Positions 54,918-63,942 of a DNA stretch of 64,000 bases are shown piece after piece; position 1 is the first letter of the stretch; the number at the start of each line of letters is the position of its first letter. The translations under genes were made by a program, and so were the position numbers. A model generated the notes under the pieces. It did not search any database, was not told the origin of the DNA, and saw nothing but the letters and a program-made list of their open reading frames with translations. Where the stretch lies: NCBI RefSeq assembly GCF_000508165.1, contig NZ_AYOZ01000001.1, forward strand, positions 124,001 through 188,000, written 5' to 3'. Source of the DNA: Marinomonas profundimaris. GTDB taxonomy: Bacteria; Pseudomonadota; Gammaproteobacteria; Pseudomonadales; Marinomonadaceae.

Positions 54918-55106
54918 ATGAACGACGCCGAGCAAACGATAAAGAGTCCATGTATTCGACATTGCTGCCTTGATGCGGACGATGTTTGTGTGGGGTGTTA
55001 TCGAACCATTCAGGAAATTATGGATTGGCATAAAAGCACCGAAAGTCAAAAGCACGACATTTTGAACCAGTGTTTAATTCGTAAAAACCAACGACCTCCC
55101 CGATAA
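54918..55106 (+). CDS. DUF1289 small cysteine-rich protein
   Basis: A 62-residue protein with SPCIRHCCLDADDVCVGCYRT, the clustered cysteines and following helix (QEIMDWHKSTESQKHDIL) of DUF1289. Members are short and of unknown function; metal binding by the cysteines is likely. ATG 54918 has GAGG 6 bases upstream. It is 34 bases after arfB. The 214 bases to the next gene contain a small palindrome CTTGGC-GCTT-GCCAAG (55275-55290) and no recognised promoter. Confidence 0.82.
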   Translation: MNDAEQTIKSPCIRHCCLDADDVCVGCYRTIQEIMDWHKSTESQKHDILNQCLIRKNQRPPR

Positions 55107-55320
55107 TTTTTTAACCCTCACTTTTCCACCTCGTTTTTCTTTTGCCTTATTGTTTTAACTTATCTCATTACGGCCTTTTCTTTTATTTGGCATTTCTTTT
55201 TTAAAATTTTCTGCATTCCACTGTAATAAATCGCTTTCCATCACCGTCTAACTCGCATAAGCACAATAATGGTGCTTGGCGCTTGCCAAGTTTCACAGAC
55301 GGTTAACGGGTGATTTTTCG

Positions 55321-55902
55321 GTGATTTCAGAATTACAGGCATGGTTGGTATCGGGTACGACGTCCATCACTTTATTGAGTGTTGGCATTGTGCTGTTGTC
55401 TTATTTGCTTGAAGACCTTGCGATTGCAACCGCTGCGACACTTTCTGCGAATGGCACTTTGCCGCCAACGTTGGCGTTGATGGCGATTTTTATTGGCATT
55501 GTCACAGGCGATCTTGGTTTGTATCTCCTAGGTGGATACGCCAGAAAAATCAGATGGTTGCGTTACCGATCATTAACCAATCCGTCCTTCAAAGTGGTCC
55601 GTCAAAAATTGCAGCAAAGGGCGTTTGTTAACCTCATTATTATTCGTTTTATCCCAGGTTTACGCACCATAGGTTTTACCCTGAGTGGCTTTCTTGCCAT
55701 TCCTCTCCCTTTATTTTTAACGGCGGTGCTGCTGGCGTCGTCCGTTTGGACTGTGCTGGTGTTTTCTCTGATTTATCTGTTGGGCAGCAGCGTTTTTATG
55801 TCGTTGTCAGAATTTAAATGGGGACTAATTCCTGTGGCGCTCACCTTATTGTTCTTTATGAATCGTTTGCTTAATAAATCCTTTACGAGAGGTTTGTCAT
55901 GA
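55321..55902 (+). CDS. DedA-like membrane protein (VTT fold)
   Basis: A 193-residue inner-membrane protein. SYLLEDLAIATAATL, GIVTGDLGLYLLGGYARK, RFIPGLRTIGFTLSGFLA and the closing hydrophobic helices match the DedA/SNARE-associated (VTT) family, whose members help move undecaprenyl phosphate or phospholipids across the membrane. The GTG at 55321 is the best start by family N-terminus; the frame runs upstream to a TTG at 55276. Its stop overlaps the ATP-grasp gene by 4 bases. It opens a run of seven closely spaced genes. Confidence 0.78.
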   Translation: MISELQAWLVSGTTSITLLSVGIVLLSYLLEDLAIATAATLSANGTLPPTLALMAIFIGIVTGDLGLYLLGGYARKIRWLRYRSLTNPSFKVVRQKLQQRAFVNLIIIRFIPGLRTIGFTLSGFLAIPLPLFLTAVLLASSVWTVLVFSLIYLLGSSVFMSLSEFKWGLIPVALTLLFFMNRLLNKSFTRGLS

Positions 55903-57032
55903 GTGTCATGTTAAAGGGGCAATTCATCGACCCCAACAAAATCAATGCAGGAATGCCGTTACTTCAGGTTGAGAAAGGCGCCAGTATTTCACCGTATGAA
56001 TTTATGCCGAGCTGGTTTTTTTACGCGCCGGTTGTTGTGCAAAGCCTGCTGCTTGGCCTTCGTCATGGTGATGTTTGCTTGCCGCTTATGGCCAATCCAA
56101 GCATCAAACTCAGCGGCATGGTGGGCGAATCAAAGACCGACATTTTAAACTTGGCCGGACCCATCGCGAAACAATGGATTGAACCCTTTATTACGCTGAC
56201 TAAAAATGCCGACAATCTAACGATCCAACTGGAAGAGGCCGTGCTTGCGATGGCTTCTGCAGGATTGTCTTTTCCGATCGTCGCCAAGCCAGATTTAGGC
56301 TGTCGTGGTGTTGGTGTGAAATTACTGAAGTCTAAAATGCAGCTTTACGATTACATACGAGACTTTCCGGAATCCGCACGATTCCTATTGCAGCGTAAAG
56401 CGCCGTATCAAGCCGAAGCGGGCGTGTTTTATGTGCGCTATCCCGGTCAAGAACAAGGCGAGATTATTTCCATTACCTTGAAGTACGCCCCCAGCGTTGT
56501 TGGCGATGGTATTCACAATCTCAAACAGCTCATTGAACGTTGCCCACGCGCAGGCCAACTGACGCATCTGTATTTTCCGCGACATACTCACAAGCTGGAT
56601 TGGATCCCGCAAGAAGGCATCGAATACCCGTTGGCGTTTGCCGGCAGTCACAGTCGCGGATCCATCTTTCGCAATGGTAATCAATACATCACAGCAGCAC
56701 TGACGCGTAAATTGGATGAGATTCTCAAAGACGTTGATGGTTATTACTTCGGTCGTTTGGACATCAAGTTTGCCGACATGGAATCCTTCATGAAAGGCGA
56801 GCATTTTTCCATTTTGGAAATGAACGGTGCGAGCAGCGAAGCGACGCACATTTGGGACAGAAACACCAAGCTGCCAGACATTTTTAAAACCTTATTAAAG
56901 CAGTATCGGATCTTATTTGAGATTGGCGCGTTGCAGAAAAAACGAGGTCACACGTCACCCACTTTGCGTGAACTATGGAAAGCGTGGCGAGAAGAGAAAG
57001 CCTTAACGCAGCATTACCCAAGTACAGATTAG
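55899..57032 (+). CDS. ATP-grasp family ligase
   Basis: A 377-residue protein. After an N-terminal domain, the ATP-grasp core shows FPIVAKPDLGCRGVGVKLL (125-143), RFLLQ (161-165), YFGRLDIKFAD and EMNGASSEATHIWD, with the acidic residues and Asn expected to hold Mg-ATP. ATP-grasp enzymes join a carboxylate to an amine or thiol through an acyl phosphate. The acceptor is unknown; it does not read as D-Ala-D-Ala ligase, glutathione synthetase or RimK. It overlaps the DedA-like gene by 4 bases (ATGA), implying a linked role, perhaps modifying an envelope component. Confidence 0.78.
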   Translation: MSVMLKGQFIDPNKINAGMPLLQVEKGASISPYEFMPSWFFYAPVVVQSLLLGLRHGDVCLPLMANPSIKLSGMVGESKTDILNLAGPIAKQWIEPFITLTKNADNLTIQLEEAVLAMASAGLSFPIVAKPDLGCRGVGVKLLKSKMQLYDYIRDFPESARFLLQRKAPYQAEAGVFYVRYPGQEQGEIISITLKYAPSVVGDGIHNLKQLIERCPRAGQLTHLYFPRHTHKLDWIPQEGIEYPLAFAGSHSRGSIFRNGNQYITAALTRKLDEILKDVDGYYFGRLDIKFADMESFMKGEHFSILEMNGASSEATHIWDRNTKLPDIFKTLLKQYRILFEIGALQKKRGHTSPTLRELWKAWREEKALTQHYPSTD

Positions 57033-57102
57033 CTCAGATCAAGTGCAGACAAATGTTAAGCCGTAAATGAACGACAGACACACATAACCAAAGGGAATCA
57101 TC

Positions 57103-57669
57103 ATGCATTCGGTGTTAAAAAAGACAGAGAATCCAGCGTTTAAGCACGCTGTGCATTCATCCGCAATTGAAGGCTGTCTTGAAGTGTTGTCTCAAGCATC
57201 TCGCTGCCTCGAGGTGTTTGGCGATGACGACTATCGTTCGTCAGCAACGCCGTATGTAACCAGTACCATAGGCGAGCATTTCCGTCATTGGTTGGACGTT
57301 TTTAAAGCCATCCATCACGCGAACTATCCAGCCAATAGTGTGATTGATTACAACCAACGCCGTCGAGGTCATGCAATAGAAACCTCGCGTTTTATGGCCC
57401 AGTCTGAAATCGCAGAATTGACCGATTGGCTGGCGTGTTTGTCTGAGAGCGAACTCAAGAAAAGTGTCAGTATTATTACGGAAGTGGCGCTGTCTCACAC
57501 GCAAGCGTGTTGTATGTCGTCGACCTTAGAACGAGAAATTACCTTTGCGGCGCTGCACGCGAATCATCATTTTGCCATGATAAAAGTCACCGCGAATTTG
57601 ATGAATAAACCGATCGATGCCGACTTCGGCATTGCGCCTGCCACCGCCACTTTTTTGCGAGGCCAATAA
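57103..57669 (+). CDS. DinB-like four-helix metal-binding protein
   Basis: A 188-residue all-helical protein. TIGEHFRHWLDVF (H59) and the C-terminal HANHHFAMI (H155, H156) have the spacing of the DinB/YfiT four-helix bundle, which binds a divalent metal through three histidines. Enzymes of this fold use thiols such as bacillithiol, but in gammaproteobacteria the role is unclear. It follows the ATP-grasp gene by 70 bases and ends 1 base before the NRDE gene start, so it is part of the operon. Confidence 0.72.
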   Translation: MHSVLKKTENPAFKHAVHSSAIEGCLEVLSQASRCLEVFGDDDYRSSATPYVTSTIGEHFRHWLDVFKAIHHANYPANSVIDYNQRRRGHAIETSRFMAQSEIAELTDWLACLSESELKKSVSIITEVALSHTQACCMSSTLEREITFAALHANHHFAMIKVTANLMNKPIDADFGIAPATATFLRGQ

Positions 57670-57670
57670 T

Positions 57671-58408
57671 ATGTGTTCTGTTTCATGGTGTCTGGATACG
57701 TCGGGCTATCAGTTATTTTTCAATCGTGATGAGCAAAAAACACGCGAGCCAGCCTTGGTTCCGCAATCTTTTTTCCAACAACAAACCCATGTCTTAATGC
57801 CGATTGACCCAGTGGGCAACGGCAGTTGGATCAGTTTGAATGAACACGGTGTGTCGTTGTGTTTGTTGAATAACTACCAAGGTCAAAAGCCAGAAGGTCC
57901 GCTCATTAGTCGAGGACAACTGTTAAAAAGTTTATCCAGCGAAAGCAGTATTGCGAATGTCGAAGCGCAGTTTTCACAACTTGCACTGGATCGATTTGCG
58001 CCTTTTATATTGCTGGCGTTTGAACGCTCGAATAACCAAGTTCGTGCCTTTGAATGGGATGGTAAACACGCAAACGTTGGTTATGTTACGTCCCCGCAGT
58101 TTTCTTCTGCGGTGACGTTGGAAAAAGCGTCCGCGTATCGGCAATCGACTTATGACAAAGCACCAATAAAAAACACCGACGCTTACCTAGCGTTCCATTC
58201 AAATCATCATCCAGAGCAGCCACATTTGTCGGTTTGCATGCACAGAGAAGACGCCGATACCGTCAGTTTTACGCGTATTCATGTGTCGGGCGATCGAATG
58301 GAAATGAGTTATGTACCGGGGTCGCCGTGCACGCATTTGTCGCCCGCCACGCTGGCGGCATTGACGTATGTGTTACCCAAAACCTTTTCTTTAGTACACG
58401 AATACTAG
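57671..58408 (+). CDS. NRDE/TANGO2-family protein
   Basis: A 245-residue Ntn-hydrolase-fold protein. It begins MCSVSWCLDTSGYQLFF, with Cys2 as likely N-terminal nucleophile once Met is removed, and carries the family motif NRDE at 18-21 followed by NGSWISLNEHGVSLCLLNNY. TANGO2 homologues are associated with heme or lipid handling, but the reaction is not settled. ATG 57671 is placed 1 base after the DinB-like stop. Frame extension upstream to 57617 lies inside that gene. The YHS gene follows after 8 bases. Confidence 0.8.
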   Translation: MCSVSWCLDTSGYQLFFNRDEQKTREPALVPQSFFQQQTHVLMPIDPVGNGSWISLNEHGVSLCLLNNYQGQKPEGPLISRGQLLKSLSSESSIANVEAQFSQLALDRFAPFILLAFERSNNQVRAFEWDGKHANVGYVTSPQFSSAVTLEKASAYRQSTYDKAPIKNTDAYLAFHSNHHPEQPHLSVCMHREDADTVSFTRIHVSGDRMEMSYVPGSPCTHLSPATLAALTYVLPKTFSLVHEY

Positions 58409-58416
58409 GAGTTGAT

Positions 58417-58857
58417 ATGACACGTTTTTTGATGGTAATCGCCTTGTTTATGAGTTCAGTGAGTTATGCGCAAGACGCGATTTCTACAGGTTTTTTTAGC
58501 AACAAAGCGCTGAATGGCTATGACACCGTGGCGTATTTTACGGACAACCAAGCGGTAGAAGGCAGTGCAAAATTTGTCACTGAATACCAAGGCGCTGATT
58601 GGTATTTTGCTTCACAACAACATCTCGATCTGTTTTTGATTGATCCTGAAAAATACGCGCCGCAATACGGTGGTTATTGCGCGTGGGCGGTGTCGGCAAA
58701 AAATGATTTCGCGCCATCGGATCCAACCAAGTGGGCGATTGTCGACGGCAAACTGTATTTAAACTACGACCAGACGATTAAACAAAAGTGGGATCTTGAC
58801 CCTGCATTGCACATCCAACAAGCGGACGCTCATTGGCCTGCGCTAATCAACAAATAA
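58417..58857 (+). CDS. secreted YHS-domain protein
   Basis: A 146-residue protein with signal peptide MTRFLMVIALFMSSVSYA (predicted cleavage after residue 18) and a YHS-type domain: LNGYDTVAYFTD, DWYFASQQHLDLFLIDPEKY and QYGGYCAWAVSA. YHS domains bind metals, usually copper or iron, in periplasmic enzymes and carriers. SD AGGAG (58407-58411) is strong. The frame is open back to 58234 in the NRDE gene, but that is another frame. It lies between the NRDE and DoxX-like genes. Confidence 0.8.
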   Translation: MTRFLMVIALFMSSVSYAQDAISTGFFSNKALNGYDTVAYFTDNQAVEGSAKFVTEYQGADWYFASQQHLDLFLIDPEKYAPQYGGYCAWAVSAKNDFAPSDPTKWAIVDGKLYLNYDQTIKQKWDLDPALHIQQADAHWPALINK

Positions 58858-58882
58858 CGTTCGATACTTACAGGCCAGAAAA

Positions 58883-59347
58883 ATGAAAAAGACCTTATTG
58901 AAATACCTACCAACGGCGTTTATCGCTTTTGTGTTTGTGCAATCGCTGTTCTTCAAATTTACGGGTTCTTATGAAACAGACTATATTTTTGGTGTGTTAG
59001 GGGATTGGTCGGGGTTGGCGTTTTTTGGCCAGTATGGCGGTTACATCATTGGCGTGGCGGAACTGATTGCGGTCATATTGTTGTTCACTCGCGTTCATGG
59101 TCTGGGGGCTTTGATGAGCGTGGGCATTATGAGTGGTGCGATTGTTTTTCACCTATTTACGCCGCTTGGCGTGGTGATGCCAGAGTTCAATCACCTTGGT
59201 GAAGTGGTTGGTAACGATGGCGGATTGCTGTTTGTCATGGCCTGTTTGGTTTGGTTGAGCGCGGCGTTTTTATCGATTCGCGACGTAAAAGATCGCGAAG
59301 GTTGCTTGCATTCATTTGTCTCTAAATTTGTGAACAGCGGAGAATAA
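58883..59347 (+). CDS. DoxX-like membrane protein
   Basis: A 154-residue inner-membrane protein with about four hydrophobic segments. FVQSLFFKFTGSYETDYIFG, GVAELIAVILLFTRVHGLGA and HLFTPLGVVMPEFNHLGEV resemble the DoxX/DUF4395-like group of small respiratory or thiol-related membrane proteins. Function is unknown. It is 25 bases after the YHS gene and 2 bases before the OlsF-like gene, so the three are almost certainly one transcript. Confidence 0.7.
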   Translation: MKKTLLKYLPTAFIAFVFVQSLFFKFTGSYETDYIFGVLGDWSGLAFFGQYGGYIIGVAELIAVILLFTRVHGLGALMSVGIMSGAIVFHLFTPLGVVMPEFNHLGEVVGNDGGLLFVMACLVWLSAAFLSIRDVKDREGCLHSFVSKFVNSGE

Positions 59348-59349
59348 TC

Positions 59350-61089
59350 ATGACAGTCAGTCCTTTTCGTTTACCGAGAGTGACGCCTTTTGGCGTTGGT
59401 GAATCGCTTGTTGAATGGGCAACAGGACTTGCTAGATTGGATCGACTGTATCAGCAACGACCCAGCAATCAGACGCGTTTTGAATTCATGCGCTACACCT
59501 TGGATGCGTTGAATATTGATTACTCCATTGCCAAGGGAAGCCTTGAGAACATCCCAAAAGACGGCCCTGTGGTGATCGTTGCAAATCATCCGCTGGGGGC
59601 CATTGAAGGGGTGATTTTGGCCGATTTAATTGGCCAAATGCGCCGTGATGTCAAAGTGTTGGCCAATGAAATGCTCAAGCGTTTGCCTGAAATTCGTGAC
59701 TTGTTTATTGGGGTGGATGTGTTTGGCGGAAAGTCGGCGCAGCGAACCAATGGGCAAGCCATTCGAGAAGCGCATCGGCATTTGGCAGACGGCGGCTTAC
59801 TGGTGGTGTTTCCTGCCGGTGAAGTGTCAACCTATCCAAAAGGCGAAAAAGCGTTAGCCGACATCGAATGGAGTCAATCTGTTGCCAAATTTTTGAAACG
59901 AAGCCAAGCCGTTACCGTGCCCATTTTTATCAAGGGTCAAAATAGCGCGATGTTTTATCACGCGGGTCGCATTCATCCGTTGCTGCGCACGGCGTTGCTA
60001 GGTCGAGAATTGTTGAATAAAAAAGCCTCGGTCATCGATATTTCCATTGGCAGCGCGATACCGTTTTCCGAAGTGAGCGCATTTGAAAACGCGCAGGACT
60101 TGGTCAATTATTTGCGTTTGAATACGTACTTAATGAGCCCGCAACACGCGAACGACGCGGCAAAAACGAGTCGTAATGTGGTGTTACCCATCATTGACCC
60201 CATCGATAACGATGCGTTGCAGGAGGAAATCACTGGGTTGCCAGCCGATATGTTGCTGCTAGAGCAGGGCGAGTTCCGAGTGTATTGCGCACCAACGCAA
60301 TCGATACCGCTTTTGATACAAGAAATTGGGCGAATTCGAGAAGAGAACTTCCGTGCCGTTGGCGAAGGCAGTGGCTTGGCGTGTGATTTAGACGAGTACG
60401 ACCTTTATTATCATCAGTTGTTTGTGTGGCATAAAGGTAACAAAGAAATTGTTGGCGCGTACCGTATGGGTATGGTGGACAAACTGATTGCCGCCCATGG
60501 GCTAGATGCTTTGTATTCCAGAAGCTTGTTTCAATACGATCAAGCCTTTATAGATTCATTGGACAATAGTCTCGAAATGGGCCGTTCAGTGGTCGCAGAG
60601 ACGTATCAGAAGAACCTCAATTCGCTGCTGTTGTTATGGAAAGGCATCGCGACTTTTGTTCATCGGAATCCTAAATACACGCATTTGTTTGGGCCGGTGA
60701 GCATCAGCAACGACTACAGCCACGTGTCGCGTCAGTTGATTGCGGCGACCTTGTCGATTCATCACTACGATAAAGACAAAGCCAATTTGGTAAGCGCATC
60801 AACCCCCTTAAAAACCAGCAATGATATTTTCTGGAAGCCGAATTTGTTGGCAGCCTTAACCACGGTTTCTTTGTTGTCGACAGTGTTATCCAGAATGGAG
60901 CAAGGGAAAGGCTTGCCTGTGTTGATTCGCCAGTATTTAAAAATGAACGGAAAATTGGTGTGTTTTAATGTCGATCCTGCGTTTCAGGATTCGCTGGACG
61001 GTTTGATTGTGGTGAATTTAAAAAGCGTCCCAGTGTCGATCTTGTCGAAATACATGGGACGAACAGAAGCAGAACAGTATTTAAAATAA
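59350..61089 (+). CDS. olsF: bifunctional ornithine-lipid synthase (OlsF-like)
   Basis: A 579-residue fusion of two acyltransferases. The N-terminal part (about 65-260) is a PlsC-like O-acyltransferase with ANHPLGAIEG (H80, E86), EMLKRLPEIRDLFIGVDVFG and VVFPAGEVSTYP. The C-terminal part (about 300-575) matches the GNAT-fold N-acyltransferase of OlsB type, with DLDEYDLYYHQLFVW, NSLEMGRSVVAETYQ and FGPVSISNDYS. Together they make ornithine lipid, a phosphorus-free membrane lipid, as in the Serratia OlsF described in the literature. Glu86 replaces the usual Asp of the HxxxxD-like motif. It is the last gene of the seven-gene run; its stop is 6 bases from the convergent hydrolase stop. Confidence 0.85.
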   Translation: MTVSPFRLPRVTPFGVGESLVEWATGLARLDRLYQQRPSNQTRFEFMRYTLDALNIDYSIAKGSLENIPKDGPVVIVANHPLGAIEGVILADLIGQMRRDVKVLANEMLKRLPEIRDLFIGVDVFGGKSAQRTNGQAIREAHRHLADGGLLVVFPAGEVSTYPKGEKALADIEWSQSVAKFLKRSQAVTVPIFIKGQNSAMFYHAGRIHPLLRTALLGRELLNKKASVIDISIGSAIPFSEVSAFENAQDLVNYLRLNTYLMSPQHANDAAKTSRNVVLPIIDPIDNDALQEEITGLPADMLLLEQGEFRVYCAPTQSIPLLIQEIGRIREENFRAVGEGSGLACDLDEYDLYYHQLFVWHKGNKEIVGAYRMGMVDKLIAAHGLDALYSRSLFQYDQAFIDSLDNSLEMGRSVVAETYQKNLNSLLLLWKGIATFVHRNPKYTHLFGPVSISNDYSHVSRQLIAATLSIHHYDKDKANLVSASTPLKTSNDIFWKPNLLAALTTVSLLSTVLSRMEQGKGLPVLIRQYLKMNGKLVCFNVDPAFQDSLDGLIVVNLKSVPVSILSKYMGRTEAEQYLK

Positions 61090-61095
61090 GACGGC

Positions 61096-62001
61096 TTATT
61101 GGGTGCTGCGAAGGTTTATGTCGTTAATGGCATTGATGACTTTGTCTGGGTATTGCAGGTTAATAAGATGGCCCGCACTTTGGATTTTCCCAATACCTAA
61201 CTCGCTATTGTGAAACAACGCCACGGCGTAATCGGCGTTTTTTGGGTCAACTAATGTGTCTTCTGTGCCTTGTAAAAGGGTAATCGGAAGCGTTAAACCA
61301 GACAGTTTAGGTTGTGCCAAGGTAAGGCTCTCGGTGAGTGCCAACACTTCCATATTAGAATGATTCCATTTATCCGGAATGGCAAAATCTGGCGCCCAAT
61401 TCAGTAATCTGTTGTACCAACGGGCTGCGGCCCAAGAAGGTTCTAAATCTCCCGCCAAAATCACTACACCACGCACAAATTGCGGATAATCTACGGCCAA
61501 AATTGGCACCAATGAACCGCCCAAAGAATGCCCCACCAGAATGACCTTTTGCTGTCCGTTTTGTTGCCAAATGTCTTCTAACATTGGGCCAATCATATTG
61601 GATTGTGTCTGTAAGTGTGTGGGGAACGAATCGGGGTAGGTCGATTTCCCCCAACCGGGACGATCAATTGAAATTAGTCGGAAGCGGTTTGTAAAGGCTT
61701 CCTCTTGGAAGTAACGGGCAAAAGACGTCCAGTCGTCTGGTGTGCCATGAACGAACACCACGGTGTCGCGCGGTGTGTTGCTCGGGTCGCTGTTCACATA
61801 ATGAAGCTTGAATTCGCCCTTTGACCCTTTCATATACAGAACATGGTTCTGGATTGCCCCAGGTGTTTTCATTAATTGTTGAGCAATTTCGTCGTTCTCT
61901 TCCAGTTCTTTTGGCATCGAACAAGCCGCTAATAAAAGCGCCAATACGCTGAATAAACTGAATTTCAGGCTTGGGTTCACGGTGTTCAAGGCAAATTTCA
62001 C
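61096..62001 (-). CDS. alpha/beta-hydrolase lipoprotein
   Basis: A 301-residue lipoprotein. The signal ends in lipobox LAAC (lipidated C27). The hydrolase fold shows VFVHGTPDDW (oxyanion region), the nucleophile elbow VGHSLGGS with S159, a late EDTLVDP for the catalytic Asp and SAGHLI for the His, so the triad is complete. Esterase or lipase activity in the periplasm or outer membrane is likely; the substrate is unknown. It is convergent with the OlsF-like gene and nearly touches it. Confidence 0.82.
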   Translation of the reverse strand: MKFALNTVNPSLKFSLFSVLALLLAACSMPKELEENDEIAQQLMKTPGAIQNHVLYMKGSKGEFKLHYVNSDPSNTPRDTVVFVHGTPDDWTSFARYFQEEAFTNRFRLISIDRPGWGKSTYPDSFPTHLQTQSNMIGPMLEDIWQQNGQQKVILVGHSLGGSLVPILAVDYPQFVRGVVILAGDLEPSWAAARWYNRLLNWAPDFAIPDKWNHSNMEVLALTESLTLAQPKLSGLTLPITLLQGTEDTLVDPKNADYAVALFHNSELGIGKIQSAGHLINLQYPDKVINAINDINLRSTQ

Positions 62002-62366
62002 GGCTTCGGCTCCAAAATTAAAGATAGCGTAGTCAATATGCTTGATGTGAAAAGCGTCATGCCTTTTCGCTACGAATCTCTCTACTCATCTCGCTTACAT
62101 ACGAGAGGATTTTTACCATTTTAGCTTATTGATTGATCTATAGGGTATAGCCGTGTCCATGTCATGCTTTTTACCTACATATTTTTTTCACTCTCTTTAT
62201 CTTGATCTAACGCAATGTTTTAAAGCGGAACAGCAATCATAATCACGCCTTATAGTAAGTCCCGAGTCGTTTGGGGCTTCGGTGGGCGTTGGATAACAAG
62301 AACACTCTAGAAAGGAAGTGTCTACGATCGCCTTTTTTCTCAGTCAAATGAATGGGTTGAAGTTAT
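62002..62366. other. cyd upstream region
   Basis: About 365 bases between the hydrolase start (minus) and cydA. A -10-like TATAGT lies at 62251-62256, with no good -35, which suits activator-dependent control. The candidate FNR/ANR box is listed separately. No gene was recognised. Confidence 0.45.
62202..62215. promoter_or_regulatory. possible FNR/ANR-type box
   Basis: TTGATCTAACGCAA resembles TTGATNNNNATCAA: the first half is perfect, the second matches 3 of 5. It is about 150 bases upstream of cydA, and cyd operons are commonly under oxygen-responsive control. The match is imperfect. Confidence 0.3.
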
Positions 62367-63941
62367 ATGATTAACGAAGCTGTAGTGGAATTATCGCGAT
62401 TTCAGTTTGCTTTCACTGCTCTGTACCACTATCTGTTTGTCCCTTTAACATTAGGGATGGCGTTCTTGTTGGCAATCATGGAATCGGTTTACGTGATTAC
62501 CGGCAAGCAAGTGTACAAAGACATGGTGAAGTTCTGGGGTAAATTGTTTGGTATTAACTTTGCGCTAGGGGTAACAACGGGTTTGACCATGGAGTTCCAA
62601 TTCGGAACAAACTGGTCTTATTATTCTCACTATGTTGGCGATATTTTTGGTGCGCCGTTAGCGATCGAAGGCTTGATGGCTTTCTTCCTTGAATCAACGC
62701 TCGTTGGTCTGTTCTTCTTCGGCTGGGATCGTTTAAGTAAAGTAAAACACTTGATGGTGACATGGGGTGTGGCGTTAGGTTCTAACCTTTCTGCATTGTG
62801 GATCTTGATTGCCAACGGTTGGATGCAAAACCCAGTCGGTTCCGAGTTCAACTACGAAACCATGCGAATGGAATTGGTCGACTTTGGCGCTTTAATTTTC
62901 AACCCAGTGGCGCAGGTGAAATTTGTTCACACGGTTTCAGCGGGTTACACAACAGGTGCCATGTTCGTTCTTGTTATTTCAAGCTACTACTTGCTTAAAG
63001 GCCGCGACCTTGCGTTTGCTCGTCGTTCTTTTGCCATCGCTTCTGCGTTTGGTCTGGCGTCTATCTTGAGCGTTATCCTGTTGGGTGACGAATCAGGTTA
63101 CGAGCTAGGCGAAGTGCAAAAAGTGAAATTGGCTGCGATAGAAGCGGAATGGGAAACTCAAGAAGCCCCTGCCGATTTCACCTTGATTGGTTTCCCGAAT
63201 CAAGTGCTTGAAGAAACCGAATACGCCATCAAGATTCCCGGTTTAATGGGCTTAATTGCGACTCGATCACTTGACGGTCAAGTGGAAGGTATTAAAGAGC
63301 TGAAAGAGCATAATCGCCAGCGCATTATTAATGGTATTTATGCAAATCAGTTACTAGAGAAGCTTCGCAGTGGTTCAACTGATCCTCTGGTTAAATCGAA
63401 CTTTGAAAAAGTAAAAGACGATCTTGGCTACGGTTTATTAGTCACTGCCTTTAATGAAGACATCAATAAAGTGACGTCAGAAGAAATTGATCAGGCGGTC
63501 GAGTATTCTATTCCAAAAGTGGCGCCACTGTTCTTCGCTTTCCGTATCATGGTGGGGTGTGGTTTCTTAATGCTGTTCGTTTTTGCCGCTGCGTTTTATC
63601 AAAACGCGCGTCGTCGCATTGGTCAAAGTTCTCTGTTCCTTAAATTCATCGTAATTTGTTTACCACTTCCTTGGATTGCCAATGAAGCAGGTTGGTTCGT
63701 TGCTGAATATGGTCGCCAGCCTTGGGCGATTGGTGAGATCTTGCCTGTTCATGTGGCGGTATCTAGCTTAACCGCAACGGAAATTTGGATCAGTCTTGCA
63801 GGCTTCGGACTTCTTTATACAGCGTTCCTAATTGCTGAGATGTACTTAATGATTCGCTTTGCGAAACAAGGGCCTTCTAGTTTGCACACTGGACGTTACG
63901 CGCTTGAACAAGAAACGGCTCAGCTGAAGCAGGAGGTGTAA
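62367..63941 (+). CDS. cydA: cytochrome bd ubiquinol oxidase subunit I (CydA)
   Basis: A 524-residue subunit, close to E. coli CydA (522). [15 protein letters not shown] carries H21, equivalent to the b595 ligand, [16 protein letters not shown] the b558 histidine, and the sequence includes [12 protein letters not shown]. The long stretch from about 250 to 390 is the quinol-binding Q-loop of the long type. The enzyme oxidises ubiquinol and reduces O2 with high affinity at low oxygen. The ATG at 62367 has only a weak upstream TTGAAG. cydB starts 1 base after its stop. Confidence 0.95.
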   Translation: MINEAVVELSRFQFAFTALYHYLFVPLTLGMAFLLAIMESVYVITGKQVYKDMVKFWGKLFGINFALGVTTGLTMEFQFGTNWSYYSHYVGDIFGAPLAIEGLMAFFLESTLVGLFFFGWDRLSKVKHLMVTWGVALGSNLSALWILIANGWMQNPVGSEFNYETMRMELVDFGALIFNPVAQVKFVHTVSAGYTTGAMFVLVISSYYLLKGRDLAFARRSFAIASAFGLASILSVILLGDESGYELGEVQKVKLAAIEAEWETQEAPADFTLIGFPNQVLEETEYAIKIPGLMGLIATRSLDGQVEGIKELKEHNRQRIINGIYANQLLEKLRSGSTDPLVKSNFEKVKDDLGYGLLVTAFNEDINKVTSEEIDQAVEYSIPKVAPLFFAFRIMVGCGFLMLFVFAAAFYQNARRRIGQSSLFLKFIVICLPLPWIANEAGWFVAEYGRQPWAIGEILPVHVAVSSLTATEIWISLAGFGLLYTAFLIAEMYLMIRFAKQGPSSLHTGRYALEQETAQLKQEV

Positions 63942-63942
63942 G

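Noticed and set aside
58234..58416. Long N-terminal extension of the YHS protein
   Set aside because: Overlaps the NRDE gene in another frame and hides a good signal peptide and SD at 58417.
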